Source of the DNA: [Clostridium] scindens ATCC 35704
GTDB lineage: Bacteria; Bacillota; Clostridia; Lachnospirales; Lachnospiraceae
NCBI RefSeq assembly: GCF_004295125.1
Contig: NZ_CP036170.1
Coordinates: 685,501 to 749,500, forward strand
Length of the DNA stretch: 64,000 nucleotides
Direction of reading: 5' to 3'
Below the pieces are notes generated by a model that ran no database searches, had not been told where the DNA came from, and saw nothing but the letters and a program-made list of their open reading frames with translations. Of this stretch, positions 35,719-44,530 are shown in pieces. The translations under genes and the position numbers were made by a program. Each line of letters opens with the position of its first letter. The first letter of the stretch is position 1.

Positions 35719-37248
35719 CTAATCCTCCTTGATTGCCTGAATCTTTTTATTCATTTGGTGGCGGTAATCCCATATCTGCTGATTGTGAAGCCTTACCTGT
35801 CGGAACAGTTCATAAAGCAGGTCGTACTTTTTCGTCCTCTGTAAGTTAGGCTCATATGTCTGCCGGAACGTACAGGCCTTCTTGACCGCCTCCTCGTAAG
35901 AACCGTACAGGCCAAACTTCACTCCTGCAATTATGGCAACTCCTTTTGCCCCCAGTTCCTTACCCTGGGGAATCATAACCCTCCTGCCCATTACGTCCGC
36001 AATCATCTGCGCCCACACTGGGCTTTTGGCTCCGCCTCCGGCCAGATAAATGGTAGCATCTTTATCTATATTCTGCAGGCAGTCCCTGATAGAAAGACTA
36101 ATGCCTTCATATACCGCCCGAATAAGCTGGTTCCTTGTCGTAACCTGGCTGATACCAAAGAAACTGGCTCTGGCATATGGGTGATAGAAAGGAGCCCTCT
36201 CCCCCGCCACGCTGATATAGGGATGGTAGACAACTCCTCCGCAGCCCACCGGCACACTCTCTACAATCCGGTCAATCTCATTGAAATCCTTTGTCTGCGC
36301 CATGTTTTCCAGCATCCAGTCTATATTGGGCGTTCCATTCAAGGTCGGCTGGAGTTCCACATATAAGTCCTCAATCGGGTGCTTCTCATAGCGGGAGTTC
36401 TCAGCGCCAAACTTACAGTCCGTCTTTTTCATTACAATCTCACTGGCACATGTAGTCCCCAGTATTACACAGGCATCCTTCTCATGTATGGCTCCAAGCC
36501 CCACAGCCGTAGCCGATGTGTCAAGAGCCCCTGCAATAACTGGCGTCCCGGCAGCCAGCCCCGACCACGCCGCAAATTCCTCAGATATTGTCCCCACGAC
36601 ACTATCAGAACTTACTGATGCCGGAATATAGTCCCGATATTCATAAATATCCATGGCTTTCATTAATTCATCCGCCACATTCCCCGTCTGTGCGTCCAGA
36701 AGAGACGTAAAACTATCCGTAATCTCTGTCGCTATCACTCCGGTCATCTTATAGCGCACCCAATCTTTACAGAACATAATCCGACTTGCTTTATCAAGAA
36801 CCTCTTTCCGGTTTGTCTTCATCCATCTGATTAGAATCATCTGGTTTCCCAAAAGCGGCGGGGTTCCTGTAGTTTTATGATACAGTTTACCAATTTCAGG
36901 GTACTCCTCTGTAATCCTCTTTACCTCTGCCACTGCACGCCCGTCACACCAGAGGATTGCATTCTGTACAGGATTTCCTTCTTCATCAATAAGCCAACAG
37001 CCTTCTCCTTGTCCGGTCACTCCGATCCCTTTGATTTCCTCGCTCTTTACCGCCCCGGAGTCTATCAGTTCCTTTATGCAGGACTTGACCTTATCCCACA
37101 CAAGCAGCATATCCTGTTCTTCCCAGTTCCCTCCGTCATTAATTGTTTCACTTTCCCGGCTTGCCACTTGCACTTCTGTTCCATTTCCATCAAATAGAAC
37201 CGCTTTTACATTGGATGTTCCTACATCAATTCCCAGAATGCACTCCAT
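35719..37248 (-). CDS. FGGY carbohydrate kinase (xylulokinase-like)
   Basis: Kinase of 509 residues starting MECILGIDVGTSNVKAVLFD (ATG 8 bp after GGAGG; a TTG just before is also in frame). GQGEGCWLIDEEGNP replaces the MHG motif of xylulokinase. GALDTSATAVGLG near 245 holds the catalytic Asp, and AGGGAKSPVWAQMIADVMG near 400 is the FGGY end. It is the first structural gene after the SorC regulator. The substrate is not xylulose with certainty; a ketose of this operon is expected. Confidence 0.9.
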   Translation of the reverse strand: MECILGIDVGTSNVKAVLFDGNGTEVQVASRESETINDGGNWEEQDMLLVWDKVKSCIKELIDSGAVKSEEIKGIGVTGQGEGCWLIDEEGNPVQNAILWCDGRAVAEVKRITEEYPEIGKLYHKTTGTPPLLGNQMILIRWMKTNRKEVLDKASRIMFCKDWVRYKMTGVIATEITDSFTSLLDAQTGNVADELMKAMDIYEYRDYIPASVSSDSVVGTISEEFAAWSGLAAGTPVIAGALDTSATAVGLGAIHEKDACVILGTTCASEIVMKKTDCKFGAENSRYEKHPIEDLYVELQPTLNGTPNIDWMLENMAQTKDFNEIDRIVESVPVGCGGVVYHPYISVAGERAPFYHPYARASFFGISQVTTRNQLIRAVYEGISLSIRDCLQNIDKDATIYLAGGGAKSPVWAQMIADVMGRRVMIPQGKELGAKGVAIIAGVKFGLYGSYEEAVKKACTFRQTYEPNLQRTKKYDLLYELFRQVRLHNQQIWDYRHQMNKKIQAIKED

Positions 37249-37307
37249 CAATGTCTCCTCCTTTTAATCTCGCCATGCACGATATACCTCCTTTTAAGAG
37301 CAGCATA

Positions 37308-38246
37308 TCATGATGCGCTCGCAAATATTACATTTCTTGCTGTCGTCTCATCCGTAATCAAAGTGTCAATACTTTTAGTACGAAGCGCCGCTTGTATAGC
37401 CTCCACCTTCTCATCTCCGCATGCTACCAGAATTACATTGCCAATCCCTCTTAGGTTCTCTACGCTGGCGTTTAGAAGCCTGTCTGTCAGCGGACAGTTA
37501 TCCCACGAGCCATCTTTTCGTATCGGGTTCATTGCTATGTCGCCTACGAATCCTTCTTTCCGCAATATTTTAATGTCTTCTTTTGTTATATGTCCTCTTG
37601 TGCACATTGTTGATTTCTCTGTAAGTTCTCCTACTCCCAGCACGGCGATGTTGCATTTTGTCATCAGTTCAAATGATACCTGTATGCTTCTTTCCTTCAT
37701 CAGCATCTGCTTTGTGTTTTCATGCTCTACCACCACCGGAGCATAGAGCATATAACTTGGGCAATCCAGTTTGTTCGCCAGATTCCTCGCAATCTCATCT
37801 GACTTTTCTACCTTTTGCTCGATATTCTGCGCGCCCATAAGCTGAACAACCCTGCACTCATTCCTTTTGTGATATACCATCTGATTCACGACCTCGGCCA
37901 GAGTCCTTCCCCATGAAACCCCGATGATATCGCCCTGCTGAATTTTGTCATTCAAGTACTGCGCTGCCACATTTGCCACTTTATAAATGACCGTGTCACG
38001 TTCTCCGTAATCACTTGCGACAATCGCCTGCCTAAGCCCAAATTTATTTTCCAATGTACACTCCAGCTCTATATTGTCCCTTTCATATCCCTGAATACTA
38101 ATATTCACAATTCCTAAATCAGCAAGAGAATTTATAATCTGATTTACTTTCTGTCTCGTAAAAGAAAGCCTCTTTGCGATTTCATCCTGCGTCATTCCAA
38201 GAATGTGGTACCAATACGCAATTTTAATATAAATATCCTCTTTCAT
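37308..38246 (-). CDS. SorC/DeoR-family sugar-responsive regulator
   Basis: Regulator of 312 residues from MKEDIYIKIAYWYH (GGAGGG upstream; the ATG 12 bp earlier lacks a site). The N-terminal HTH is MTQDEIAKRLSFTRQKVNQI. The C-terminal sugar-phosphate domain has GDIIGVSWGRTLAEVV, LMGAQN, GVGELTEKSTM and GIGNVILVACGDEK. Two 15-bp direct repeats lie right before the gene, so it probably represses itself and the downstream kinase-aldolase-dehydrogenase genes until the effector appears (inference). Confidence 0.92.
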   Translation of the reverse strand: MKEDIYIKIAYWYHILGMTQDEIAKRLSFTRQKVNQIINSLADLGIVNISIQGYERDNIELECTLENKFGLRQAIVASDYGERDTVIYKVANVAAQYLNDKIQQGDIIGVSWGRTLAEVVNQMVYHKRNECRVVQLMGAQNIEQKVEKSDEIARNLANKLDCPSYMLYAPVVVEHENTKQMLMKERSIQVSFELMTKCNIAVLGVGELTEKSTMCTRGHITKEDIKILRKEGFVGDIAMNPIRKDGSWDNCPLTDRLLNASVENLRGIGNVILVACGDEKVEAIQAALRTKSIDTLITDETTARNVIFASAS

Positions 38247-38258
38247 AGAACCCTCCAT

Positions 38259-38322
38259 ATTACATTTGTATTTTTTTATTACATTTGTATTTATAGTATA
38301 ACACTTTTCTACCGTTTGTCAA
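38259..38322 (-). promoter_or_regulatory. SorC operon promoter and tandem 15-bp operator repeats
   Basis: -35 TTGACA (38317-38322), 16-bp spacer, -10 TATACT (38295-38300). Just downstream two identical copies of ATTACATTTGTATTT (38259-38273 and 38278-38292) repeat with a 19-bp period; each holds TACA-N2-TGTA dyad symmetry. The layout fits a repressor roadblock over the transcription start. Confidence 0.85.
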
Positions 38323-38493
38323 ACATTTCTTTCCATAATTTATAATACCCATCCGGACATCAAAAGCTTTCATTTCACTTATCCATTGGCAAATTACATA
38401 AGTACTGACATGAATCGCTCCGTCGCACAGGAAATTCCAATGAGCCTCCGATTACAAAAATCGTATAGAAAAGGAACAGTTGCTTCATATTAT

Positions 38494-38530
38494 AAAAGTC
38501 AGGGAAAGGCCATGCCCTCCCCCGACTTTT
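38494..38530 (-). terminator. Terminator of the ABC-EltD-DhaKL operon
   Basis: Stem of about 14 bp (38494-38507 with 38515-38530) ending in AAAAGTC/GACTTTT, starting 7 bp after the dhaL stop codon. Confidence 0.85.
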
Positions 38531-38536
38531 CCATCT

Positions 38537-39175
38537 TTAAAGCAGCTCGCTAATTCCGTCCGCCATCGCTGTTAAAATAATACAGCATGATGTTGCACCT
38601 GCGTCCAGCACGCCTCTGGACCGCTCGCCCAGCCTGCTGGAGCGGCCAAATTTTGCAACCATATCTTTGGTAGAATCTCTTCCTGCCGCTGCCGCCCTTT
38701 TCATCTCTTCCAGAGCCTCTTTAAAGTCCTGCCCTGTCTCTCCGGCCTTTTTCATCACATCAGCCGCAGGAGCCAACGTATCTACAAGAGTTTTATCCCC
38801 CACCTTAGCATCTACAATTCCATAGAGACCGTTTAAACCTGCCTCAAGCATAGCGCCAAAGTCCGCCGGGGAAATTTCATCTAAATCTTCCCCGGCCTCC
38901 GCCATATCCATGAAAATCGTTCCATAGATTGGGCCCATAGAGCCGCCGATTTCATTTAACAGAATCATTCCCAGTTCATCCAGGCCTTCCGCAAAAGAGA
39001 AATCTTCATCTTTAAAGCGCTCCTCAAATACACTAAAGCCTTTATTCATATTCATTCCGTGGTCGCCGTCCCCAATCAGTCCGTCCACTTCTCCAAGATA
39101 CGCCTTATTTTCCTGGATTCCTTTTACCATACGCATCAGGACAGGCTTCCCGGCTTCATTTTTAAATGTACTCAT
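38537..39175 (-). CDS. dhaL: Dihydroxyacetone kinase family, L subunit (DhaL)
   Basis: Nucleotide-binding subunit of 212 residues. The metal-ADP site is LIGDGDHGMNMNKGF near 33, GGSMGPIYGTIFMDMA near 76 is the phosphate loop, and DTLAPAADVM and GRSSRLGERSRGVLDAGATS follow. It works with DhaK 12 bp upstream. No DhaM phosphotransferase gene is nearby, so the phosphoryl donor (ATP or PTS) is not settled. The operon context with a tetritol-type dehydrogenase points to erythrulose as well as dihydroxyacetone (inference). Confidence 0.93.
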   Translation of the reverse strand: MSTFKNEAGKPVLMRMVKGIQENKAYLGEVDGLIGDGDHGMNMNKGFSVFEERFKDEDFSFAEGLDELGMILLNEIGGSMGPIYGTIFMDMAEAGEDLDEISPADFGAMLEAGLNGLYGIVDAKVGDKTLVDTLAPAADVMKKAGETGQDFKEALEEMKRAAAAGRDSTKDMVAKFGRSSRLGERSRGVLDAGATSCCIILTAMADGISELL

Positions 39176-39187
39176 ACCTCTTGCCTC

Positions 39188-40183
39188 CTACACTTGCTTA
39201 AGCCCCATAGAATTTGCCGGCATATCAATCAGTTCCTTCAATTCATCATCAAGTTTCATGATTGTGAGAGTTGCCCCCATCATTTCTAAAGACGTAAAAT
39301 AGTTTCCTACATAAGCCTTATGCGTCTTTATGCCTTTTTCCTGAAGGAGACGGTCAATCTCGTCATAAAGAACATACAGTTCCATGATTGGCGTAGCCCC
39401 AAGGCCTGAAACAAGCACTACCACTTCATCGCCTTCTACGAACGGATAATCTGAAACTACAACATCTACCATACGTTTTGCCATCTTATCGGCGCTCTCT
39501 AACTCGCACACTTCAATTCCCGGCTCGCCATGATGACCAATTCCAACTTCCATTGTTCCGTCCTTGATCTCGAAGTTCGGATGTCCTACTGCGGGAAGCG
39601 TACAAGGTGTCAGTCCTATTCCAACAGAACGCGTATTATCAATAGCCTTCTGCGCTGCAGCGATTACTTCATCTAAATCACCGCCCTTTGCTGCTTTTGC
39701 GCCTCCGACTTTCCACATCAGCACTTCTCCGGCAACTCCACGCCTCTTCTCTCTCTGATCCTTCGGAGCCGATGCAACATCATCATTAGCCACAACTGTT
39801 TTCACCGTGATTCCTGCCTTTTTCGCCATCTTCACAGCCATCTTTACATTCATGTTATCACCGGAATAATTCCCGTACAGGCACGCAACACCTTTTCCCT
39901 GATCCGCTACTTTACAGGCATCAAGAAACGCTGCCGCTGTGGGAGAAGAACAGATTTCCCCAACTGCTGCTGCATCACACATATTCTCGCCTACATATCC
40001 GATAAATGCAGGCTTATGCCCGGAGCCTCCTCCTGTCACTACACCTACTTTATTTTCAGGAATGTTCTTTGCCTTTACAACTCTTCCATTGTCCGTAGTT
40101 TCCACGATATCAGAATGAGCCTTTAAGAAGCCTTTAAGCATCTCATCTACAATATTGTCCGGGTTGTTCATTATACGTTGCAT
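39188..40183 (-). CDS. dhaK: Dihydroxyacetone kinase family, K subunit (DhaK)
   Basis: Substrate-binding subunit of 331 residues. KVGVVTGGGSGHKPAFIGYV near 47 and the covalent-binding His in MEVGIGHHGEPGIEV near 220 are DhaK hallmarks, as is NYSGDNMNVKMA near 105. The family phosphorylates dihydroxyacetone or, in tetritol pathways, L- or D-erythrulose. It lies directly after the EltD-like dehydrogenase. The usual GHEPAH is GHKPAF here, which may reflect a changed substrate. Confidence 0.94.
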   Translation of the reverse strand: MQRIMNNPDNIVDEMLKGFLKAHSDIVETTDNGRVVKAKNIPENKVGVVTGGGSGHKPAFIGYVGENMCDAAAVGEICSSPTAAAFLDACKVADQGKGVACLYGNYSGDNMNVKMAVKMAKKAGITVKTVVANDDVASAPKDQREKRRGVAGEVLMWKVGGAKAAKGGDLDEVIAAAQKAIDNTRSVGIGLTPCTLPAVGHPNFEIKDGTMEVGIGHHGEPGIEVCELESADKMAKRMVDVVVSDYPFVEGDEVVVLVSGLGATPIMELYVLYDEIDRLLQEKGIKTHKAYVGNYFTSLEMMGATLTIMKLDDELKELIDMPANSMGLKQV

Positions 40184-40230
40184 ATAATTTCTCCTTCCTT
40201 CTTTTACACGGTTATTCTATAACGCTTCTA

Positions 40231-41322
40231 TTAATCCTCCATGTCTGGCACGAGAATAACTTTCAATGCTCCGTTCTCACCTGTCTTGGCAATATGGAAA
40301 CCTTCTTCCCATTTCTCCAGCGGGAACTTATGAGTTACAACACCCTCTGTCGGAAGCTTGCCGTTTCCAATCCATTCAATTACTGTATCGTAACAGAATG
40401 GGCTTAAGTGTACGCCCAGAAGGTCTAACTCTTTCCTGTCGGAGATGATGCTCCAGTCTACTGTTACTGGCTGGCCGAAAACAGAGAACTCTACGAACCT
40501 TCCCATCTTACGGATACAATCCAGTCCCTGCTGTACGCTGGACGGGTGTCCGCTTGCTTCAATATAGATATCGCAGCCGTAACCTCCTGTCAGTTCTTTA
40601 ATTCTGGCTACTACGTCTTCTTTGCTTGGATTCATAACCATATCTGCGCCAAATTCTTTTGCTTTCTTAAGACGTGCATCATTTACATCTAATACAATAA
40701 GCAGTTTTGGATTCGCCTGTTTAAGAGCGCCTACCATTCCAAGGCCAAGCGTCCCTACTCCAGACTGTACGACTACGTCCGTCGTCTTTACCTGCGCACG
40801 GTCTACACAATGGAAAGAACATGCGTAAGGCTCAATGAGGGCTGCCTGCTCAACTGGCATATCTGCCGGAACAAAATATGGCAATGCTTCTTTTGTCAGT
40901 TTTACATACTCTGCCATTCCGCCATTTACATTGTTCTGGAATCCGAACAAGTCATGCTTCTCGCACATCCAGTGACGTCCCGTCTTACAGAACATACACT
41001 CTCCACACGGAACAATCTGCTCCGGGCAGATGCGGTCGCCAATTTTCCAGTCGCCCTTTACATTTGGTCCGATTTCCACAACTTTTCCTACAAACTCATG
41101 TCCCGGAATCATAGGTTCTTTTATGTATTTTGGCTGTCCGTCAAATCCCCAGAAACTTGCCGCTCCTGCAAATGCTTTTGTATCGCCTGCACAGATTCCA
41201 CAAGCCTCTACCTTCAGGATCATCTCCCCTTCTCCGGCTCTCGGAGTATCTACCATCTCAAAACGGTAATCTCCCGGCGCATATGCCACAATCGCTTTCA
41301 TTTTATCTGGTAAATTTCTCAT
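40231..41322 (-). CDS. Zinc-dependent dehydrogenase, erythritol/L-threitol dehydrogenase-like
   Basis: Dehydrogenase of 363 residues. VEACGICAGDTKAFAGAASF then WGFDGQPKYIKEPMIPGHEF matches my recall of erythritol/L-threitol dehydrogenases. CGECMFCKTGRHWMC is the structural zinc lobe, VEQAALIEPYACSFHCVDRA the catalytic region, and VVQSGVGTLGLGMVG the NAD site. It lies between the ABC importer and dhaK, so it probably makes erythrulose from an imported tetritol. A second copy with an internal deletion is at 48033-48880. The specificity is inference. Confidence 0.82.
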   Translation of the reverse strand: MRNLPDKMKAIVAYAPGDYRFEMVDTPRAGEGEMILKVEACGICAGDTKAFAGAASFWGFDGQPKYIKEPMIPGHEFVGKVVEIGPNVKGDWKIGDRICPEQIVPCGECMFCKTGRHWMCEKHDLFGFQNNVNGGMAEYVKLTKEALPYFVPADMPVEQAALIEPYACSFHCVDRAQVKTTDVVVQSGVGTLGLGMVGALKQANPKLLIVLDVNDARLKKAKEFGADMVMNPSKEDVVARIKELTGGYGCDIYIEASGHPSSVQQGLDCIRKMGRFVEFSVFGQPVTVDWSIISDRKELDLLGVHLSPFCYDTVIEWIGNGKLPTEGVVTHKFPLEKWEEGFHIAKTGENGALKVILVPDMED

Positions 41323-41361
41323 ATTTTTTCCCTCCTGTTTTTAATTTTTTTATATGTCATT

Positions 41362-42486
41362 TTATTTCTCACGAATACGGTTTCCTGTCTCCAGGTCAAA
41401 TAAATGCGTCTTCTCGCCGCGCACTTCCAGTTTAATAATGTCCCCGGCTTTATATCTGGTCTCATCGTCTGTAATAAGCATCAGAAGCGTATCCCCCACA
41501 TGGATCCCAATATGTCTCTCATCGCCAAGGTTCTCAAAAGTAGCAACCTTTTCCGAAGTACCTGCAGAATCCGGGCCTCCAATTAAAACATCCATAGGAC
41601 GCACGCCCATCTTACATTTGAATCCGTTGCTCACTACATTATTATATCGCTTTGGAACTGCTATCTTAAGGCCGCTGCCTTCGAATGTGAAGAAGAATTT
41701 CTCTCCCTCTCCTACAATTGTCGTCTCCAGAATGTTCATTGGCGGCTCGCCGATAAAGGAAGCAACGAACTCATTTACCGGATCGTCATATACCTCCGCC
41801 GGCGTCCCGAACTGCTGAAGCACTCCGAAGTTGATAATCGCAATCTTATCTGCCAGCGACATAGCCTCTAACTGGTCATGAGTTACATAGATTGTGGTAC
41901 ATTTAATTTCATTAATTAGACGCTTAATCTCTGTACGCATTGCCTGCCGGGCTTTTCCGTCAAGGTGAGACAAAGGCTCATCCATCAGGAGAAGTTCGGG
42001 GCGGCGGATAATGGCACGTGCGATATTAACACGCTGCTTCTGCCCTCCTGAAAGCTTAACCGGCATTTTATCAAGAAGATCATCGCACTGCATCAGCGGG
42101 GCAATCTCCCTGACACGCTTATCAATCTCTGCCTTGTCTACGCCTTTTGCCTTCAGGTTGAAGGCAATATTGTCATACACCGTAAGAGGCGGGTACATCG
42201 CATAATCTTCAAATGCCAGGCCGATATGTCTGTCCTTAGGATGTAGATTATTCACCAGTGTGTCGCCGATGTAGATTTCTCCTTTTGTAATTGTCTCCAG
42301 GCCGGCAGTCATACGCAGAGTCGTCGTCTTGCCACAGCCGGAAGGCCCCAGAAGCGCGATAAACTCACCCTGCTCGCACTCGAGGTTCAGATCATTTACA
42401 GCGTAATCATTGAGTTTTGCGCCCTTTTTCTTCTTACCGTCATTATCGTAACGCTTATAAAGATGTTTTATCGTTAATCCCGCCAT
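41362..42486 (-). CDS. Carbohydrate ABC transporter ATPase 2 (MalK/UgpC type)
   Basis: ATPase of 374 residues. Walker A GPSGCGKTT near 48, signature KLSGGQKQRVNIARAI near 142, Walker B LLLMDEPLSHLDGKAR near 165. The C-terminal TOBE/MalK regulatory domain (MGVRPMDVLIGG) is present. It follows the paralogous ATPase by 4 bp. The two ATPases probably form a heterodimer under the two permeases. Confidence 0.93.
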   Translation of the reverse strand: MAGLTIKHLYKRYDNDGKKKKGAKLNDYAVNDLNLECEQGEFIALLGPSGCGKTTTLRMTAGLETITKGEIYIGDTLVNNLHPKDRHIGLAFEDYAMYPPLTVYDNIAFNLKAKGVDKAEIDKRVREIAPLMQCDDLLDKMPVKLSGGQKQRVNIARAIIRRPELLLMDEPLSHLDGKARQAMRTEIKRLINEIKCTTIYVTHDQLEAMSLADKIAIINFGVLQQFGTPAEVYDDPVNEFVASFIGEPPMNILETTIVGEGEKFFFTFEGSGLKIAVPKRYNNVVSNGFKCKMGVRPMDVLIGGPDSAGTSEKVATFENLGDERHIGIHVGDTLLMLITDDETRYKAGDIIKLEVRGEKTHLFDLETGNRIREK

Positions 42487-42490
42487 CCTC

Positions 42491-43645
42491 TTATCCCTCC
42501 TGTTCCGCTGCGAGGGCTTTCACCGCCGCCTCATTATATCTGCTGATGTATTGCTTCGTCTCTGCATGGAAGAACATAGAGCGATTCATCTCCAGGTCAA
42601 CGTAAATGTCCTGGTCAATCTTCACCGACAGTCCATTAGGAGCAATCATCCGAAGCTGCAGAGCGCCGCACTCTGTAATAATAACCGACTTATTACCAAT
42701 GCTTTCATAACTGTATACACTGCATTTTATGTAACCGTCTTTTGGCTCGAAGGAATATTTCACGTTCTGCGGACGGATTCCCACCTCAATATCAGTAAGC
42801 CCTGTCTCCTCTAATTTTGCAAAGAGATCCTTATCCTCCGGAAGCTCATATGTCTTTTCAATATCATTAAAAGTAAAGGAGTATCCTCCGGAAGTCTTCG
42901 CCAGTTTTCCTGCTATAATATTGATTTCCGGGTCTCCCATAAGCTGAGATACAAATTCATTGCAAGGCATATAATAAATCTCATCACTTGTTCCGACCTG
43001 CACAATCTTACCTTCATTCACAATGGCAATCCTGTCTCCAAGTGACATGGCTTCCATGAAGTCATGGGTTACATAGATACTTGTCGTTCCAAAATTAGCC
43101 TGAATATCTTTCAGTTCTGTACGCATCGCATTACGGAGCTTTGCGTCAAGATGCGCCAAAGGTTCATCCATCAGGTACACTCTCGGAGAACGCACAAGCG
43201 CACGTCCCATCGCCACACGCTGCTTCTGCCCATTGGAGAGCTGGCTCGGCAGACGATCCAGAAGATTCTCCATCTTCATCATTGCGGCTACTTCGTGTAC
43301 TTTCTTTTTAATATATTCCTCATCTTTTTTGTAAAGCTTGCTCCTCAGGGGTGAGGCCATATTATCATACACCGTCATCTGCGGATACAGAGCATAGTTC
43401 TCAAATACCATCGCCGTATCTCTGTGGGCGGCGTCTACCAGGTTAACTGTCTTTCCATCAAACTTTATCATGCCTTCTTCCGGGAGTTGGATTCCTGCAA
43501 TGCAATTCAGAATTGTAGTTTTTCCTGCTCCAGCAGGACCAAACAGCACGAAAAATTCTTTGTCCTTTATATCAAGAGATATTCCATCGAGAGCCGTAAC
43601 TTTTCCAAATTTTTTCGTAATATTTTCTAATTGTATTCTTGCCAT
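42491..43645 (-). CDS. Carbohydrate ABC transporter ATPase 1 (MalK/UgpC type)
   Basis: ATPase of 384 residues. Walker A is GPAGAGKTTILN near 37, with Ala in place of the usual Ser or Asn and of the central Cys. The signature QLSNGQKQRVAMGRAL has Asn for the first Gly. Walker B is VYLMDEPLAHLDAKLRNAMR. It has a C-terminal MalK-type domain (VGIRPQNVKYSFEP). The changed signature suggests one weak ATP site if it pairs with ATPase 2. Confidence 0.93.
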   Translation of the reverse strand: MARIQLENITKKFGKVTALDGISLDIKDKEFFVLFGPAGAGKTTILNCIAGIQLPEEGMIKFDGKTVNLVDAAHRDTAMVFENYALYPQMTVYDNMASPLRSKLYKKDEEYIKKKVHEVAAMMKMENLLDRLPSQLSNGQKQRVAMGRALVRSPRVYLMDEPLAHLDAKLRNAMRTELKDIQANFGTTSIYVTHDFMEAMSLGDRIAIVNEGKIVQVGTSDEIYYMPCNEFVSQLMGDPEINIIAGKLAKTSGGYSFTFNDIEKTYELPEDKDLFAKLEETGLTDIEVGIRPQNVKYSFEPKDGYIKCSVYSYESIGNKSVIITECGALQLRMIAPNGLSVKIDQDIYVDLEMNRSMFFHAETKQYISRYNEAAVKALAAEQEG

Positions 43646-43655
43646 ATTCTCACAC

Positions 43656-44480
43656 CTATCCCTTCACTGCACCGAAACTTAAGCCTCGTACTAAGTGCTT
43701 CTGTATACAAAGTGCAAAAATAATCGCCGGCAGAGCGGAAATGGTCGCGGCAACAGCCAACTGTCCATAATGTGCACTGTCTGTTCCAAGGAACTTCGTG
43801 ATTGCAACCGTAATCGGCTGAACATTTGTGCCTCCCAGCATCAGCGGGAATGTAAAACAATTCCAAGCGAAGATAAATGCCAGCAGGGCTGCAGATACAA
43901 GACCAGGCTTAATAAGGGGAACAAGATTCTTGAAGAAAATCTGATACCAACTATATCCATCCACCTGCGCGGCATATTCAATTTCCACAGAAATATCCTC
44001 GAAATATCCCCGTACCACCCAGATAAGAAGCGGCATAGAAATCAGCTGATACACCCAAATCAGCCCAAAGTAGGAATCATAAATCCCAAACATCTGATAA
44101 ACCATAAACAAAGGAAGAACTACCAGAATCTCAGGCGCAAACTTAAAGGAAAGAATCTGGAAAGCAATATCCTCTTTTTTCTTAAAATTATATCTCGCAA
44201 GAGCATATGCCGCAGGAACCCCGGCTATAACTGATACGATAACAGCGCCTCCTGCCACGATCAAGCTGTCCAGCATATACTGCAGGTAATCCGACTCCAG
44301 CAATACCGCTTTATAATTGTCCAAAGTCGGGCTGAACAAAAATGTTGTCGTGTACATCTCAGCATCTGACTTAATGGACAGAATAAGCATCCACAGAAGC
44401 GGGAACAAAGCAAATATTGAATATATAATCAACAGTCCGTTTTGGACAATACGTCCCAATCTTTTTGAAGCTGTATCCAT
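43656..44480 (-). CDS. Carbohydrate ABC transporter permease (MalG type)
   Basis: Inner-membrane permease of 274 residues with about six helices. ISVEIEYAAQVDGYSWYQIF then FKNLVPLIKPG is the EAA loop that docks the ATPase. The start MDTASKRLG was chosen because AAAGG lies 9 bp upstream; the earlier ATG at 44489 abuts that site. It is third in the operon after the binding protein and the first permease. Confidence 0.92.
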   Translation of the reverse strand: MDTASKRLGRIVQNGLLIIYSIFALFPLLWMLILSIKSDAEMYTTTFLFSPTLDNYKAVLLESDYLQYMLDSLIVAGGAVIVSVIAGVPAAYALARYNFKKKEDIAFQILSFKFAPEILVVLPLFMVYQMFGIYDSYFGLIWVYQLISMPLLIWVVRGYFEDISVEIEYAAQVDGYSWYQIFFKNLVPLIKPGLVSAALLAFIFAWNCFTFPLMLGGTNVQPITVAITKFLGTDSAHYGQLAVAATISALPAIIFALCIQKHLVRGLSFGAVKG

Positions 44481-44530
44481 GCTTAACATCCTTTCTATTA
44501 TTTATTTTTCTTTACTCAGGCAAAGCACCT

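Noticed and set aside
38530-41322. DhaM-like third Dha subunit
   Set aside because: No frame with the expected N-terminal His motif is found beside dhaK and dhaL; the donor is left open.
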